The notes under the pieces are model-generated. The model did not search any database, was not told the DNA's origin, and saw nothing but the letters and a program-made list of their open reading frames with translations. Positions 62,598-64,000 of a stretch of DNA of 64,000 nucleotides are shown piece by piece. This DNA comes from Amoebophrya sp. A120. Taxonomy: Eukaryota > Sar > Dinophyceae > Syndiniales > Amoebophryaceae. Position 1 is the stretch's first letter. Every line of letters begins with the position of its first letter. The stretch lies in NCBI GenBank assembly GCA_905178155.1, contig CAJINV010000014.1, forward strand, positions 1,291,858-1,355,857. The letters run 5' to 3'. The translations under genes were made by a program, and so were the position numbers.

Positions 62598-64000
62598 ATG
62601 GAGGCTGAACACGAGCTGCAACGTGCCGCTGACGTTACCCCGAATGCTAATGAGCGAAAAATCCGCGACTCCGACACCGACTCAACGTCAACATTCTCTG
62701 CCTCTGCTCCACCTGCCCCCAGGATGGCTACAGTTGACAGCACGAAAGAAGAAATCCAAACTAGAGACAAGAAGCGCACTGGACGAGAGAAGAAGGAGAA
62801 GAAAAACAAAAAAGCGGTCGAGGATGTTCTGTGCGTTCCCGTTTCAATCAACGATGCCACCTGCCCGCTCTGCTTCGAGATCATAGCGGGGCCTGTGTAC
62901 GAGGCGACTTGTTGCGGAAAATTGGCCTGCGAGGGCTGCGCGATCGATTGCGTTTCAACGCGTAGAAGCAGCTGCTTCAATTGCCGCCAGAGTGCACCAG
63001 ATGATAACGTGAACATCTTCGGTGGCGGTACCGGTAGTACTGGCAAAGAGGACGAGAAGTCTAGTGCTGATTCGTGTTTTACCTTCCGCCAAAACGAGTT
63101 CGCGACCCGGATGTTTCGGCAAGGGAAAGTAAAATGCAAAAAATGCAGGAAGAAGGTAACTCTGATCGTTTCGTTACGTCTTAGAAATGACGATCATCAA
63201 GAAACTAGGCGGCCTTTAATTCAGGAGCGACTGATCATGTTTTTTATCTTTTGGCGGCGAAAAATGAAAATCGTTGGCCAAAAATTCAAATTTGTCATGG
63301 TGAAGGTACCTCTGAAAGACTTCCAGCAGCACTCAAAACCGAAAGAACACTACTGGTACTGGGACGGGCTTCATCGGAAAAATTACGTCTGCCCGCACGC
63401 AAACTTGCAGTGCCCCTACAACTGTGGATTTACCGGTGAGCTTGACGACCTGAAGATGCATATTGCGAAGGATTGCCCAATGGTAGTTATAATGCTTGAG
63501 CGCGATCGCTTTCGCTGATGATCTTCCATCGTGCTGGCTTTCGTCAGTACTCATAGCGAGAAATATGGAGATACACGATGCAAAAACTGGGCAGATGTAC
63601 TAGGTGTAGGAGCGCAGTCTCGACATTAAGTACCATTTTGACCATGCATGATGTTTGTTGACTTTGAAAACATACTATACATCAACAGGGCTTTCGTACT
63701 CACGACAAGAAGGCTTTAGAAATGTGTGGTGGCGGAGCAGGCCTTGCGCGTTCTGTTAAGATTATCTGCAATTTGCTTACCGTCGGGCCCGGGATGAGTC
63801 CTATCGATCCGCTCGATTTCCTTCTGGCTCTGAATCACGCCGGCGTCCGATTGACTAGCAGTATTTTTTCCAAGTTGGTTTTGCGGCCGCCGGATAAAAG
63901 CTGTATTTATTACCAGAGGTATGGGGAGCATTACCAGAGCGCGTACGTGGACCTCGAGCAAGAGCATCGGCTGAGTGGAACAACCGCAGACCCGCAGAGC
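62598..64000 (+). CDS. RING/TRAF-like zinc-finger protein, 3' end beyond the window
   Basis: The model is 62598-63155, 63306-63482 and 63710 to the window end. The frame is open upstream from 62568, but only a TTG lies there, so ATG 62598 is chosen. After a charged N-terminus comes a RING-like finger: CPLCFEIIAGPVYEATCCGK, then CEGC and CFNC, a Cys-rich variant without a clear His. A TRAF-type zinc-finger region follows (KCKKCRKKV, then after the intron CPHANLQCPYNCGFTG...MHIAKDCP). RING/TRAF proteins are usually ubiquitin ligases or their adaptors. If the third exon is not used, the protein ends at 63518 (256 residues). The third exon (starting KALEMCGGGAGLARSVKIIC) stays open to base 64000. 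Confidence 0.7.
63156..63305 (+). other. GT-AG intron of 150 bp, open and in frame
   Basis: Donor GTAACT and acceptor GTGAAG, phase 0. Splicing joins KCRKK to VPLKDFQQH and brings the zinc-finger Cys pairs to normal spacing. Its length is a multiple of three with no stop. Confidence 0.6.
63483..63709 (+). other. Candidate GT-AG intron, 227 bp
   Basis: Donor GTAGTT after CCAATG and acceptor ACGACAAG, phase 0. It leads into a frame open to the window end. An acceptor three bases later is equally possible. Confidence 0.4.

Overview
The window looks like nuclear DNA of a protist, most likely a Syndiniales dinoflagellate related to Amoebophrya. That assignment is inferred from three things. Every convincing gene lies on the + strand. 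Many introns start without GT. Several introns carry terminal inverted repeats and recur as families (introner elements), as described for Amoebophrya. No rRNA, tRNA or CRISPR array was found by eye.

Layout. (1) 111-2559: a tail-anchored protein of unknown function with four introns, two of them introners. (2) 3852-5220: an EF-hand protein in three exons. (3) 6291-25480: a complete LTR retrotransposon of about 19.2 kb with 477-bp LTRs (about 99% identical by eye), TG...CA ends and a 5-bp ACTAG target-site duplication. It encodes an unassigned ORF, a very long Gag-protease ORF, a pol ORF with RT and RNase H plus a macro (ADP-ribose-binding type) domain, an integrase ORF, and about 4.4 kb of accessory ORFs and tandem repeats between integrase and the 3' LTR. 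(4) 26038-29056: a secreted or membrane protein with a possible papain/NlpC-like Cys-His arrangement. (5) 29654-34300: a coiled-coil protein. (6) 35421-51479: a gene predicted to encode about 4760 residues. It has one 10.8-kb exon followed by a 3' part cut by seven introns, six of them introner-like and from five families. (7) 51480-57760: a gene-poor tract of minisatellites, inverted arrays, dispersed repeats and G-rich and GC-alternating DNA. (8) 57762-61305: a protein with a GNAT-like fold, ankyrin repeats and a low-complexity tail. (9) 62598 to the window end: a RING/TRAF-like zinc-finger gene that probably runs off the edge.

Host splice junctions were derived by hand from reading-frame continuity plus consensus. 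Every complete multi-exon model proposed here sums to a multiple of three. Two intron classes emerge: short canonical GT-AG introns (39-58 bp as well as 100-290 bp), and introners of about 130-285 bp whose ends are GC-AG, CA-AG, CT-AG or CC-AG.

The most novel item is the retrotransposon. It is unusually large, carries a macro domain between RNase H and integrase, and has in-frame TAG codons in the RT domain and in an accessory ORF. Its main ORFs are joined by junctions of 12 nt or less or by overlaps, and its first ORF contains no methionine.
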